From positions 1 to 64,000 of the forward strand of contig JANQGJ010000017.1 of the NCBI GenBank assembly GCA_028277395.1: a DNA stretch of 64,000 nt, in the 5' to 3' direction. Below the pieces are notes generated by a model. The model saw only the letters and a program-made list of their open reading frames with translations. It made no database searches and was not told where the DNA came from. Source of the DNA: Bacteroidales bacterium. GTDB taxonomy: Bacteria; Bacteroidota; Bacteroidia; Bacteroidales; F082. Below are positions 45,094 to 54,968 of this stretch, piece after piece. Each line of letters opens with the position of its first letter. The first letter of the stretch is position 1. Position numbers and translations under genes: made by a program.

Positions 45094-46335
45094 TTAAAAA
45101 TTCGATCGCATAGCATCAACAGGGTTCAATCTTGATGCAGACCATGCCGGAATAAATCCGGAAATAAATCCAATTAATGCTGACACCAATATACCAAGTA
45201 CAATATTCCCGAATGTTAAAATCAGATCGAAATTAAACATTGAGCTTACAATAAAAGTAAGTGCAAATACTATTAGTAAACCAACTATTCCACCAATTAC
45301 AGAAAGAAATATTGCTTCAAATAAAAACTGAATTAACACAAAAAAATTTTTCGCTCCCAATGATTTTTGAATACCGATTTGATTTGTTCTTTCTTTAACC
45401 GAAACAAACATAATATTCGCGATTCCAAAGCCTCCCACAAGTAACGAGAAACCACCAATTATCCATCCCACCATAGCAATAACAGCAAACAATTGATCAA
45501 AACCTTTATTTATTATATCTGTTTCATTTAATGCGAAACTGTCGTCTGCCGAAGGGGACAGTTTACGTACAGAACGCATTATTCCGGTGAGTTCATCCAT
45601 CATTTGCAGGTTCGTAACATTAGGTTTTGCAACTACAATTATTGTTGAACTAATACGCCTGAAGTCAAGTACTTTTTGACCATATTTGGCAGGAATGATA
45701 ACCCAGTTGTCTTTCGAATCACCAAAAACACCTTCCCCTTCTCTTTTCGTAACTCCAATTACATCAAGCTTGCGACCAAATACTTTTATTTTTTTTCCAA
45801 CAGCTTCTTCACCTTTAAATAAATTATCGGCAATGTCAACACCAATAATTGCAATATTTCTACCACTATGCGATTCTGCCGCAGTAAAATACCTGCCCTC
45901 CTGCAAATCGAAAGGCATTACTTTATTATAATCCTGAGAAACAGCCACAACCGGCACATTTTCAACGGAATTGTTACCTCTGTATACAGTTCGCTGAACA
46001 CTAACCATAAATGCAGATGATTCTACAGTATTTGATCGTTTCATTATCTCATCCATTTCCTTTAATTTTGGTTCAGGACGCTGATAATACTTCCACCATG
46101 GGTAATCTCCTCCCATTGCCCAGGGCCACTTTTGAATAAAAATTACATTGCTTCCAAGTGAATTTATTTCTCCTTTTATTGCATTTTCCAGGCTGTCAAA
46201 AATGGTAAATACTGATATTATTGAGAATATACCAATCGTAATACCCAATAGTGACAGGAAAGTACGTACTTTATTAACCGACAAAGCGTTGGTCGCAAAA
46301 ATCAAACTTTCAATTATTAATTTAACAAGCTTCAT
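45094..46335 (-). CDS. ABC transporter permease, MacB/FtsX type
   Basis: A 413-residue inner-membrane permease: one N-terminal helix (FLSLLGITIGIFSIISVFTI), a MacB-like periplasmic domain (~50-280), then three C-terminal helices of the FtsX domain and the standard ending PAWSASRLNPVDAMRSNF. MacB-type transporters use ATP to drive efflux or lipoprotein/peptide transport through periplasmic mechanotransmission. No ATPase or membrane-fusion gene lies beside it in the window, which is unusual for this family. Confidence 0.88.
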   Translation of the reverse strand: MKLVKLIIESLIFATNALSVNKVRTFLSLLGITIGIFSIISVFTIFDSLENAIKGEINSLGSNVIFIQKWPWAMGGDYPWWKYYQRPEPKLKEMDEIMKRSNTVESSAFMVSVQRTVYRGNNSVENVPVVAVSQDYNKVMPFDLQEGRYFTAAESHSGRNIAIIGVDIADNLFKGEEAVGKKIKVFGRKLDVIGVTKREGEGVFGDSKDNWVIIPAKYGQKVLDFRRISSTIIVVAKPNVTNLQMMDELTGIMRSVRKLSPSADDSFALNETDIINKGFDQLFAVIAMVGWIIGGFSLLVGGFGIANIMFVSVKERTNQIGIQKSLGAKNFFVLIQFLFEAIFLSVIGGIVGLLIVFALTFIVSSMFNFDLILTFGNIVLGILVSALIGFISGFIPAWSASRLNPVDAMRSNF

Positions 46336-46645
46336 ATAATCTATTAACTATGGGCAATTCAGTTCTAACTAATTTTCCGCTTTTACGATCCCAAAATTCG
46401 TAAAAATAAGTATGTAAAAGAATAATATGTTTAAATTAGTTGCTGTTAATTTACAATATGGCACTAAGTTATACTTTATTGTTAGGTTAACATAAACCAA
46501 TTACAGCAATAATAATGTTGCTTTCTTTTAATATTGTTGCAGGATTGTCAAAATAGTTTGACCAATACTAAATATTTCAAGATATTGCTTGTAATTTTGC
46601 GAACTGGGTCACAAATCAATAATCATTATCAAAACAGTTAAATAC
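46336..46645. other. divergent intergenic region upstream of purH (310 bp)
   Basis: AT-rich. It contains TAATTTTG at 46592-46599, an exact -7 match 46 bp before the purH ATG, and no clear -33. No purine riboswitch fold or other structured RNA could be recognised by eye. Confidence 0.45.
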
Positions 46646-48160
46646 ATGAAGAAAATAGAAACAGCATTGATTTCGGTTTATAATAAAGACGGACTTGATG
46701 TTCTGCTGGAAAAACTTAATAACCTAAAAGTAAAGTTTATATCTACAGGAGGCACTCATAAGTACATACAAAACCTTGGTTACGATGCTGTTACTGTTGA
46801 ATCCCTGACAACTTATCCATCAATTCTGGGTGGCCGGGTTAAAACTCTTCATCCAAAAGTAATGGGAGGTATACTTGCACGAAGGGACAATGTAAGTGAT
46901 AACAAACAACTGGATGATTATGAAATTCTTCCTGTTGACCTTGTTGTTGTTGACCTATATCCGTTTGAAGATACTTTAAAGGCTACAGATAACAATGAAG
47001 AGATCATCGAAAAAATTGATATTGGAGGTATTACACTGATAAGGGCTGCTGCAAAGAATCATAAGGATGTTCTTGTTGTACCATCTTCTGATTTATATGG
47101 TGATTTTATTGATCTTCTTGAAAGTAAAAACGGATATTCAGAAATAACAGATCGTAAATATTATGCTGCTCAGGCTTTTAATGTCAGCTCACATTACGAT
47201 ACAGCTATTTTTAACTGGATAAATCCCGGAGAGATTGATTCATTTAAGCAGAGCTATGGCATAGGTTCTGTACTAAGATATGGTGAAAACCCTCATCAGA
47301 AAGGTAGTTTTTATGGTGATTTGCAAGATGTTTTTGAGCAAATTCATGGTAAAGCCATATCATACAATAACCTGTTGGATCTGGATGCTGCAATTAGTTT
47401 GATTAAAGACTTCGATGAAACAACATTCGCTATTATCAAACATAATAATGCCTGCGGACTTGCATCAAGACAAAATTTAAAAGATGCATGGGTTGATGCG
47501 CTTGCCGGAGATCCTCTTTCTGCTTTTGGAGGTGTTCTTGTAACCAACAGAAATATCGATGCTGAAACTGCAACTGAAATTAATAAGATATTCTTTGAAA
47601 TTATTATTGCTCCATCATATGACGATGATTCGCTGGAGATATTAAAAACAAAGAAAAACAGGGTTATCTTAATCCTTAAAAACACAAATTTTCAGGATAT
47701 TCAATACAGATCGCTGCTAAATGGTGTTCTAATGCAGGACAAGGATGAAATAACTGCCACAGCCAAAGATCTTAAAACAGTTACCGATCTCAGCCCCAAT
47801 AGCAGAGAGGTTGAAGACCTGCTTTTTGCAAATAAACTTGTAAAACACACTAAATCGAACACAATAGTTCTTGCCAATAATAAACAACTTATAGGTTCCG
47901 GAACTGGTCAGACATCAAGGGTAGATGCTTTGAAACAGGCCATTGATAAAGCCCGTACCTTCAACCTTCCGCTGGAAGGTGCTGTTATGGCTTCTGATGC
48001 ATTTTTCCCGTTTGCCGATTCTGTAGAAATCGCTGACAAAGCTGGAATAAAAGCGGTTATTCAACCGGGAGGATCAATAAGGGATAATGATTCTGTTGAG
48101 TATTGTAATAAAAATGGTATGTCGATGGTTATAACCGGAGTACGGCACTTTAAACATTGA
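46646..48160 (+). CDS. purH: bifunctional AICAR transformylase / IMP cyclohydrolase
   Basis: Catalyses the last two steps of IMP synthesis: formylation of AICAR and ring closure. It has 504 residues. The N-terminal MGS/cyclohydrolase domain shows ISTGGTHKYI, GGRVKTLHPKVMGGILARRD and DIGGITLIRAAAKN. The AICARFT domain has RYGENPHQKG, the catalytic KHNNACG (about 265-271), DPLSAFGG and the C-terminal SDAFFPFADSVEIA, then a GGSIRD motif. It lies 145 bp before mreB, the usual Bacteroidota order. Confidence 0.96.
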   Translation: MKKIETALISVYNKDGLDVLLEKLNNLKVKFISTGGTHKYIQNLGYDAVTVESLTTYPSILGGRVKTLHPKVMGGILARRDNVSDNKQLDDYEILPVDLVVVDLYPFEDTLKATDNNEEIIEKIDIGGITLIRAAAKNHKDVLVVPSSDLYGDFIDLLESKNGYSEITDRKYYAAQAFNVSSHYDTAIFNWINPGEIDSFKQSYGIGSVLRYGENPHQKGSFYGDLQDVFEQIHGKAISYNNLLDLDAAISLIKDFDETTFAIIKHNNACGLASRQNLKDAWVDALAGDPLSAFGGVLVTNRNIDAETATEINKIFFEIIIAPSYDDDSLEILKTKKNRVILILKNTNFQDIQYRSLLNGVLMQDKDEITATAKDLKTVTDLSPNSREVEDLLFANKLVKHTKSNTIVLANNKQLIGSGTGQTSRVDALKQAIDKARTFNLPLEGAVMASDAFFPFADSVEIADKAGIKAVIQPGGSIRDNDSVEYCNKNGMSMVITGVRHFKH

Positions 48161-48304
48161 TTTCTGCCTTTTTATGTAAATAATAATCAATTATCGCATT
48201 TTCATGGAAGAAATTGTACGGGATCATTCTAAAAATGAATAATTTTACAAGCGGTGAGGAATTGAGATTAAAATTATAAAGAAAATTAAAATTATAAATA
48301 ACAT

Positions 48305-49327
48305 ATGGGACTGTTTTCATTTCTAACAAAAGAGATTGCAATTGATCTGGGTACTGCAAATACTATCATTATTTATAATGATAAGGTAATTGTGGATGAG
48401 CCTTCGATCGTTGCACTGGAGCGCAATACAGGCAAGATCATTGCTGTTGGTAAAAAAGCTATGATGATGCATGGCAAAACTCATGAAAACATTAAAACCA
48501 TACGTCCGTTAAGAGATGGAGTAATAGCTGATTTCCAAAGTGCTGAATACATGATCCGTGAAATGATCAAAATGATAGGAATGAAAAGCACAATGCTACC
48601 CCCGGCGCTTCGTATGGTTATTTGTATCCCTTCAGGTATAACCGAAGTAGAAGAAAGGGCTGTTAAAGACTCTGCAGAACAAGCCGGAGCTAAAGAAATC
48701 AGACTGATACATGAACCAATGGCTGCTGCTATTGGTATTGGTATTGATGTACTTGAACCCACAGGAAATATGATCATCGATATTGGTGGCGGCACTAGTG
48801 AAATTGCTGTTATTGCTCTGGGAGGGATAGTTAATAATACTTCGATCAGAATAGCGGGAGACGATTTCAATGCAGATATTGAAGAATACATGCGTAAACA
48901 GCACAATATAATAATTGGTGAACGTACTGCGGAAAGAATTAAAATAGAGGTTGGTGCTGCCCTTACCGAACTTGATAATCCTCCTGATGATTATGCTGTT
49001 CACGGTCGTGATATGTTAACAGGAATTCCCAAGGAGATAAAGGTCAACTATAAAGAAATTGCCAGCTGTCTGGATAAATCTATTTCGAAAATTGAAGCAG
49101 CTGTGTTAAATGCTCTGGAAAAAACTCCACCTGAATTAAGTGCTGATATTTTCAGAACAGGAATTTATGTTGCAGGTGGTGGTTCTATGTTAAGAGGGCT
49201 TGATAAACGATTACATCATAAAACAAAGCTTTCTGTACATGTTGCTGAAGATCCTCTCCGCGCTGTTGCAAGGGGAACAGGTATTGCACTAAAAAATTTC
49301 GATAAGTTTACATTCCTCATCAGATAA
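48305..49327 (+). CDS. mreB: rod shape-determining protein MreB
   Basis: Actin-like ATPase that forms membrane-associated filaments directing cell-wall synthesis. It has 340 residues. The nucleotide site shows AIDLGTANTIIIYNDK (phosphate 1), NMIIDIGGGTSEIAVIALGG (phosphate 2) and the adenosine motif GIYVAGGGSMLRGLD. It is the first gene of mreBCD, with mreC 24 bp downstream. Presence of a complete set indicates a rod or elongated cell. Confidence 0.97.
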   Translation: MGLFSFLTKEIAIDLGTANTIIIYNDKVIVDEPSIVALERNTGKIIAVGKKAMMMHGKTHENIKTIRPLRDGVIADFQSAEYMIREMIKMIGMKSTMLPPALRMVICIPSGITEVEERAVKDSAEQAGAKEIRLIHEPMAAAIGIGIDVLEPTGNMIIDIGGGTSEIAVIALGGIVNNTSIRIAGDDFNADIEEYMRKQHNIIIGERTAERIKIEVGAALTELDNPPDDYAVHGRDMLTGIPKEIKVNYKEIASCLDKSISKIEAAVLNALEKTPPELSADIFRTGIYVAGGGSMLRGLDKRLHHKTKLSVHVAEDPLRAVARGTGIALKNFDKFTFLIR

Positions 49328-49351
49328 TTTAAACCGGTATAAAAAAGGAGA

Positions 49352-50173
49352 ATGCGCAATCTGTTTGCTTTATTATGGAAACATCAGTTTTTTGTTTTGT
49401 TTCTTCTTCTTATTGCCATTTCTATGTATCTTCTTACCAGAAGCTATACCTACCATGGAACAATCGCTTATAACGTAACAAGTGATATTAGCGGCTCTGT
49501 TTTTTCATCATATAGTAATATTGCAGATTACCTGTCATTAAAGGAAGAAAATGAACTTCTCGCATATGAAAATGCCATTCTTAAGAACAGTTTATCATCT
49601 TCTTTCCTGATATCTGATACACAATATGTTTATCACGACAGTCTGTTCAGGTATATCCCTGCAAAAGTTGTTAGTAACAGTGTTTTCAAAAGAAATAACT
49701 TTATTATGATAGATAAAGGGAGAAAACATGGTATTAACGAAGAAATGGGGGTGGTTTCATCACTTGGTATTGCAGGCATTGTGGTTGGGGTTTCAAAAAA
49801 TTATTCAACTATTATGTCCATGCTTCATCAGAATATGCGCATTAGTGCCAGGATTAAAAACAGCGGACAACTGGTCAATGTTATTTGGGATAACACTGAT
49901 TATTTATTTGGTACTGTAATTGATATTCCTTCTCACATTAAACTAAATAAGGGAGATACGATCTTAACAAGCGGAAACTCCCTCATTTTTCCTGAAGACA
50001 TTATAATCGGAACAATTGAATCTCATGAAGTGGATAACAGCAAAAAGCTTAGCACAGCCACATTACGTTATATAACAGACTTCAACAGTATAAAACACCT
50101 TTTTGTCATTGAAAATTTAATGAAACAGGAACAGGATTCACTACTCAGCAATGTAATTGGCAACGATGAATAA
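49352..50173 (+). CDS. mreC: rod shape-determining protein MreC
   Basis: A 273-residue bitopic protein: an N-terminal membrane helix (HQFFVLFLLLIAISMYLL), a coiled coil (about 70-90, LSLKEENELLAYENAIL) and the periplasmic double beta-barrel (VVSNSVFKRNNFIMIDKG, GINEEMGVVSSLGIAGIVV). It organises the elongasome between MreB and penicillin-binding proteins. It overlaps mreD by 17 bp. Confidence 0.93.
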   Translation: MRNLFALLWKHQFFVLFLLLIAISMYLLTRSYTYHGTIAYNVTSDISGSVFSSYSNIADYLSLKEENELLAYENAILKNSLSSSFLISDTQYVYHDSLFRYIPAKVVSNSVFKRNNFIMIDKGRKHGINEEMGVVSSLGIAGIVVGVSKNYSTIMSMLHQNMRISARIKNSGQLVNVIWDNTDYLFGTVIDIPSHIKLNKGDTILTSGNSLIFPEDIIIGTIESHEVDNSKKLSTATLRYITDFNSIKHLFVIENLMKQEQDSLLSNVIGNDE

Positions 50174-50678
50174 TATATTTCTGAAAAATATTATACGATT
50201 TATTGCTCTGATGCTCGTACAGGTATTGGTATTTAATAATATGAATCTTGGTGGCTATATGAATCCATATCTGTATATACTGTTCATTTTGCTACTACCG
50301 GTAAGAATCAACGGAAGCCTGTTGCTTATTCTCTCATTCGCAACAGGACTTACAATTGATTTTTTTGGAAATACACCCGGACTTCATTCAACAGCTTGTG
50401 TTACAATAGCCTTTCTTCGTCCGGGAACAATAAAACTACTATTCAGGAATCATGAATTTGGAACAGGTGAAGAACCCGCTCCTTTTTCAATTGGATTCAG
50501 AGGTTTCCTAAGGTATTCTATTGTTTTGGTTTTTGTTCATCAGGTAGTATTATTTTACCTGGAGGTACTCAGCACCAACCATTTTTTTTATACCCTGAGT
50601 AAAGTCTTTTTAAGCACTCTGTTTAGTGTTGCTATTATGGTAATAACCTTGTTGCTATTCGGTAAACGCAAAAAATAG
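50157..50678 (+). CDS. mreD: rod shape-determining protein MreD
   Basis: A 173-residue membrane protein with about five helices (FIALMLVQVLVFNNMNL; YLYILFILLLPVRI; LTIDFFGNTPGLHSTACV, typical of MreD). ATG 50157 lies inside mreC, so translation is coupled. In many Bacteroidota mrdA (PBP2) and rodA follow directly; here the + operon ends after mreD and a gene remnant on the other strand follows. Confidence 0.92.
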   Translation: MATMNNIFLKNIIRFIALMLVQVLVFNNMNLGGYMNPYLYILFILLLPVRINGSLLLILSFATGLTIDFFGNTPGLHSTACVTIAFLRPGTIKLLFRNHEFGTGEEPAPFSIGFRGFLRYSIVLVFVHQVVLFYLEVLSTNHFFYTLSKVFLSTLFSVAIMVITLLLFGKRKK

Positions 50679-50684
50679 CTAATG

Positions 50685-51300
50685 CTAATTTCCAAACAGG
50701 TTGTAGGTAACACCAACTTTTAAACCTCCATAAAAATTGTGGGAAGCTTTGTAGTTATTTCATGTGTTTATAATTTTTTATTTTATTGATAATGAATTAA
50801 ATAAAAAATTCTCGCACCCATGGTACCACCCCGATAAATCTCCGCTTTCGCAAAAATTTTAATCATCCTCGGTTGGTATATTAGGATGCTGAAAATTTAT
50901 GCTCATTTCATCTGTATAAAATTTTGTAATTTACTGAAATAAAAGCAATTCCAAAATTCCTGACAGATGCCTGCCTGTTCAGCAGACAGGCTTAAATAAG
51001 TTTATGGTCATTTCATGGTCTTTTACCCGGTATTCTTCATTATTAATATCCAACAATCCAATACCAAAGTTTAGTACAGTATCAACATATATCTTTTCTG
51101 AAATTATTTTGCGTGCACCTAGTTCAAGGTTTAATATTATGTAGTTTTCAAACCTTTCGGCTACGTCTTTTGCGCCTATATCAAACACCTGATCTCCATC
51201 AATGGTTTTCCCTGTTTCAGAATACTTAATGTCATTGTAAGTTCAGGTTTGAGTAGCTTCTCTTAGCATTGCAAAAACAAGCCCCATTCCATCAATTAAG
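50685..51300 (-). pseudogene. remnant of an outer-membrane beta-barrel protein gene
   Basis: Coding-like pieces on -, read leftwards: LIDGMGLVFAMLREATQT, an in-frame TGA (near 51250), then TYNDIKYSETGKTIDGDQ and an open stretch to 50979 with alternating barrel-type strands (ENYIILNLELGARKI, VDTVLNFGIGLL). After ~225 bp of non-coding sequence a typical last strand, ASHNFYGGLKVGVTYNLFGN, ends with TAG at 50685. A palindromic insert separates the pieces (50969-50991). No start or signal peptide remains. The gene is plainly broken; the family is inferred from the strand pattern. Confidence 0.6.
50969..50991. repeat. GC-rich palindromic element CCTGCCTG...CAGACAGG
   Basis: GCCTGCCTGTT and AGCAGACAGGC form an imperfect inverted repeat, markedly GC-richer than its surroundings, lying inside the broken barrel gene. 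A related half, CCTGCCTGCCGG, occurs near 578. Possibly a REP-like dispersed element. Confidence 0.4.
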
Positions 51301-51440
51301 CTTGCATTATTGATCTACTTGTTATATCAGAACATGACAGGTATTGCATTGTAAATAAGTTTCAATCTCTTTCCCGGTCAATTCCTCCTTGAGATGCAGT
51401 ATATTTTTGGTCTTATACTTTGCTGTGCAACACAGCCTCT

Positions 51441-52277
51441 CTATGTTGCAAGAGACGGATAAAGCATACTGAGATTGAATTTCACAACATCATCTCCACC
51501 TTCATATTTTGGTAGAACTTCCAACATCATTGCTGTTAATTTCTCAAGGTTCTTTTCAGTTGCGCTCAGTTTTTTTGATTGTTCATCAAAAATTGACAGA
51601 TAATTTTTCATGTTTTCCAGGTCTTTATTAGTAGATAATGGACCATGGCCTGGAATGATATTTTTGACATTCATTGGCATAATAGTATCTATAGTTTTGA
51701 TCCACTCTTGTATATTGCCATCCATAACAAAAGGATGAGTATTGGTAACAAGAATATCTGCTGTAAAAAGAACATCTTCTTCCGGAATATGCACAATAAT
51801 AGACCCCTTAGCATGTGAATGTAGATTACTGTAAATCAATTTTACCGTAATACCGCCTAAATCAATAGCCATTGCTTTTTCAAAAACGATATTTGCAGGA
51901 ACAATACGGGTGCCTTGAAAAAAATCGGAAGAAAAACCGAGCATATTCGGGTTTTTCAATAATGTTTCTCCTGAAAAGAGAAGTTCTTCACGAGATTGAA
52001 CTTGACTGATAATGGGAACTCCCATATCAGCAAAGAAAGAATTTCCATAAGCATGATCAGGATGATGGTGAGTATTTATTACATACTTTACAGGCTTGTC
52101 TGTTACTTTTCGAATATCAGCAAAAAACTTTTCTGCTTCTTTGGTAGATGCCAAAGTATCTATTATAATTATACCATCTTTTCCTATCACAATTCCGGTA
52201 TTAGCATAAAGTACATTTCCTTCGGTACCAGGTGTTACATCAAGGTAACTATAAACCGAATTAGTAATTTTTTTCAT
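51441..52277 (-). CDS. metallo-beta-lactamase-fold hydrolase
   Basis: A 278-residue cytosolic MBL-fold protein without signal peptide. Metal ligands are seen in the family order: NTHHHPDHAYGNSFF (HxHxDH type, about 70-84), His in LHSHAKGSIIVH, Asp in LFTADILVTN and His in IIPGHGPLS. The layout is that of general MBL hydrolases, not a typed lactamase; the substrate is unknown. Its promoter region carries the four-box array shared with 4573-4661, so it should be tightly regulated. It lies just downstream of the stressosome-like operon on the same strand, 440 bp away. Confidence 0.83.
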   Translation of the reverse strand: MKKITNSVYSYLDVTPGTEGNVLYANTGIVIGKDGIIIIDTLASTKEAEKFFADIRKVTDKPVKYVINTHHHPDHAYGNSFFADMGVPIISQVQSREELLFSGETLLKNPNMLGFSSDFFQGTRIVPANIVFEKAMAIDLGGITVKLIYSNLHSHAKGSIIVHIPEEDVLFTADILVTNTHPFVMDGNIQEWIKTIDTIMPMNVKNIIPGHGPLSTNKDLENMKNYLSIFDEQSKKLSATEKNLEKLTAMMLEVLPKYEGGDDVVKFNLSMLYPSLAT

Positions 52278-52717
52278 TTTTTATGAGTTTCGTTTATAAA
52301 TAATTAATGTGTCAAAGCTAATAATACCGACTATGGTTATATCTAATATTAGCGTTACTAAAGCGTTACTCTCCCTATAAATAGCGTTACATTTTCGTTA
52401 CTTTTCGAAGATTTTAACAAATAATTCAAAATAAATGTTCATATAGAAGGAAAACTGTTCTAAAATTCATTTCCCTCATCGAATTTCAGATACACTCATT
52501 ATATTCGAAAATTAAATAAGCTAATCGGCCTGTACATGGAAGGTTTAAAAACAGCACAGTATCTTGAGAATTAACGTTTGATTTACAAAAAGCAAAATTA
52601 TTTAGCGGAAGTCAAAGAAAATCAGGAAACATGAGTTTTCAGCTTAATACATTAAAAACCTATCTGTATTAGAATGGCAACACATAAAGATATGTCCAGA
52701 TTATGTCAGATATATCT
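52278..52717. other. regulatory spacer ahead of the MBL hydrolase gene (440 bp)
   Basis: The left part holds the array and -7 element listed separately. Positions 52407-52680 show nothing I can identify. At the right edge TAAAGATAT (52685-52693) and ATATCTTTA (52712-52720) can pair, overlapping the hybrid kinase stop codon; this AT-only stem is a weak terminator candidate for the operon. Confidence 0.45.
52313..52401 (-). promoter_or_regulatory. four-box GTAACG operator-like array and promoter of the MBL hydrolase
   Basis: Read on -, GTAACG occurs at 52396-52401, 52385-52390, 52364-52369 and 52353-52358: direct repeats with start-to-start spacings 11, 21 and 11 bp. After 32 bp comes TAGCTTTG (52313-52320), an exact TAnnTTTG, 35 bp before the ATG at 52277. 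No TTTG stands at -33, which suits an activator-dependent promoter. Geometry equals that at 4573-4661 to the base, and 52383-52406 is identical over 24 bp to the reverse complement of 4568-4591. On + the core reads CGTTAC, loosely like LytTR-type direct-repeat sites; the binding protein is not identified. Confidence 0.72.
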
Positions 52718-54958
52718 TTATTGCAACAACCATTTTTCAAGTACATCAAACAACACTTTTGGGTTTATAGGTTTCGAGAAATAATCGTTCATACCAACTG
52801 CCAAACATTTTTCTTTATCCCCTTTCATTGCATTTGCCGTCATTGCAATAATTGGAATATCATGAATTTCCATAACTTCCCTAATTTCTCTTGTTGCTTT
52901 TAATCCATCCATATGTGGCATTTGAACATCCATCAAAATCAATGAATAGTTTTCTCTTTTTAAGGCGTCCAATGCTTCAATTCCATCTCCTGCAACATCA
53001 ACATTGATGCCTGCTTTATCAATAAGTGCGGTTGCCACTCTCTGATTTATTATGTTATCCTCAACTAGTAAGATACGATTGCTGTCCGGTAAAGATCTTA
53101 ATCGTTCGAGGTTATTTTCCATTCTTTTTTTCTCTGTTTGTCTTCCCTGCTCTTTTTCTTTGTCAGCATTTATGCCCATCAGGTTTGTAATGGCATTTAG
53201 TAATACCGATTGTTTTGCTGGTTTTGTAAGATATTCAACATTCTTTAAATCAGCAAATTTGTTCCTGTCGCCCCAAACACTCATTGAAGTTAATATTACG
53301 GCCGGAATCATACTCTTTTCTCTTATTGTTTTAATAAACTCATAACCACTTATGTCCGGCATGTGATAGTCGGAAATAATAATATCGTAATATCCTGGTT
53401 CATGTGAGTTGAAAGCCGAAACTGCATCAATTGGTTTTTCATAAACATCCGGAACAAATCCAAATGACTTCATTGTTTCATGAATTATTACCCTGTTTGT
53501 TTCATTATCATCAACAGCAAGAATATTCAGGCCGGCAATTTTATCAGGTATCTTAACTCCCTTATCTATGATTTTTGTTGATTTTTTCAGTCTTACGGTA
53601 AAATAAAATGTACTGCCCTCATTAACGAGGCTTTTAATCCATATATCGCCATTCATCATATTAACAAGGTTCTTGCTTATGGACAATCCAAGCCCGGTCC
53701 CTCCAAATCTCCGTGTAGTTGAGGTATCAGCCTGAGAAAAACTCTCGAATATCGTTTTTTGTTTATCATCAGGAATACCAATACCTGTATCTTCAACTGC
53801 AAACAGAAGTTCATATTCATTATCTTCAATGGGCTTGTCTTCCGGAGCTTTTGATGAATTGTTGCTTACTGTTATATTTATTTCTCCCTTTGCTGTAAAT
53901 TTCAACGCATTGCCAACCAAGTTGATAATTACCTGACGTAAACGAACCGGGTCTCCTATTAAATACTCCGGCACATCGCTTTTTATGAGCACATTTAGTT
54001 CCAGTCCTTTTTTCTCGACTTTCTGTATTATCAAATCCGAAACTCCTTCCACAACATCCCTTAACCTGTAATCAACGTATTCCAGTTCAAGTTGTCCTGC
54101 TTCTATTTTTGAAAAATCAAGAATATCGTTAAGCAGGCTCAATAACACATCGGCACTCTCTTTTGCCATGGTAAGGAACTGGTACTGTTCTTCAGTAAGT
54201 TTGGTTGGAAGTACAAGCTCCAGCATACCGTTAATACCATTCATTGGAGTACGGATTTCATGGCTCATGTTTGCCAGAAACTCGCTTTTAGCCCTGTTTG
54301 CTTCCTCTGCTTCATACCTGGCTTTTTCGATTGCAGCGGCCTTGTCTTCAAGCTCACGGTTAAGGGCCAGAACACCACGATTTGTTTCTTCCAGCTCTCT
54401 GTTTATAGTTTCTATCTGATTATTTCGTTCCTGTAATTCCTTCAGCAGGTGAAGCAGTTCACTGTTTTGTGAGTTAATGGTTTCTACCATGCTTGCATCA
54501 CCACGATCAATAATAGTACTAATTGCTTCCCTGATATTCTCAATTTTAGTATTGTCAAGTGAAGCTGAGTATGTTGGAAGCCACTTTGCAATAGTTATGG
54601 TTGTTCCTGTTCCGGGAATTGATTCTATGTCGAAATCATCCATAAGTTTTTTCGAACCGATCAACCCTACACCCATACCAACCTGTGACACATAATCTCC
54701 CGATAAAATATGATCAACGTTTTCAATCCCTTTTCCTTTGTCTTTAAAAACCAATATTACTCCTTCAGATTTAATACCTCTTTCAGCAATATTAAATTCA
54801 ACAATTCCTCCTCCTGCATGTTCAATTATGTTTCTGCACAATTCAGATACCGCTGTTCCTATCCTAATGCATGAAGTTTTATCGAAACGAAGTTCCTGGG
54901 CAAGCATTAAGCCTGTATTACGAGCCCGAACCACATCTGATTCAAACTGTATCTTCAT
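52718..54958 (-). CDS. hybrid histidine kinase with an N-terminal RsbT-like ATPase domain and two receivers
   Basis: A 746-residue cytosolic kinase. ATG 54958, 11 bp past the previous stop, is chosen over the frame's earlier ATG 55006. Domains: RsbT-like HATPase (1-125; [33 protein letters not shown]), coiled coil (~140-230), HisKA ([19 protein letters not shown]), a second HATPase ([28 protein letters not shown]), receiver 1 ([23 protein letters not shown]) and receiver 2 ([23 protein letters not shown]). All catalytic residues of the phosphorelay appear present. It is the last gene of the stressosome-like operon and probably its output. No membrane helix and no separate DNA-binding output are seen. 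Confidence 0.9.
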   Translation of the reverse strand: MKIQFESDVVRARNTGLMLAQELRFDKTSCIRIGTAVSELCRNIIEHAGGGIVEFNIAERGIKSEGVILVFKDKGKGIENVDHILSGDYVSQVGMGVGLIGSKKLMDDFDIESIPGTGTTITIAKWLPTYSASLDNTKIENIREAISTIIDRGDASMVETINSQNSELLHLLKELQERNNQIETINRELEETNRGVLALNRELEDKAAAIEKARYEAEEANRAKSEFLANMSHEIRTPMNGINGMLELVLPTKLTEEQYQFLTMAKESADVLLSLLNDILDFSKIEAGQLELEYVDYRLRDVVEGVSDLIIQKVEKKGLELNVLIKSDVPEYLIGDPVRLRQVIINLVGNALKFTAKGEINITVSNNSSKAPEDKPIEDNEYELLFAVEDTGIGIPDDKQKTIFESFSQADTSTTRRFGGTGLGLSISKNLVNMMNGDIWIKSLVNEGSTFYFTVRLKKSTKIIDKGVKIPDKIAGLNILAVDDNETNRVIIHETMKSFGFVPDVYEKPIDAVSAFNSHEPGYYDIIISDYHMPDISGYEFIKTIREKSMIPAVILTSMSVWGDRNKFADLKNVEYLTKPAKQSVLLNAITNLMGINADKEKEQGRQTEKKRMENNLERLRSLPDSNRILLVEDNIINQRVATALIDKAGINVDVAGDGIEALDALKRENYSLILMDVQMPHMDGLKATREIREVMEIHDIPIIAMTANAMKGDKEKCLAVGMNDYFSKPINPKVLFDVLEKWLLQ

Positions 54959-54968
54959 TTCGCCTACT

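Noticed and set aside
51441-52277. Calling the MBL-fold protein a beta-lactamase resistance gene
   Set aside because: It lacks a signal peptide and the fold is shared by many hydrolases, so the sequence does not support a lactamase assignment.
52685-52720. TAAAGATAT/ATATCTTTA hairpin as the terminator of the stressosome operon
   Set aside because: The stem is nearly all A-T, includes the kinase stop codon and has no T-run, so it is only mentioned as weak.
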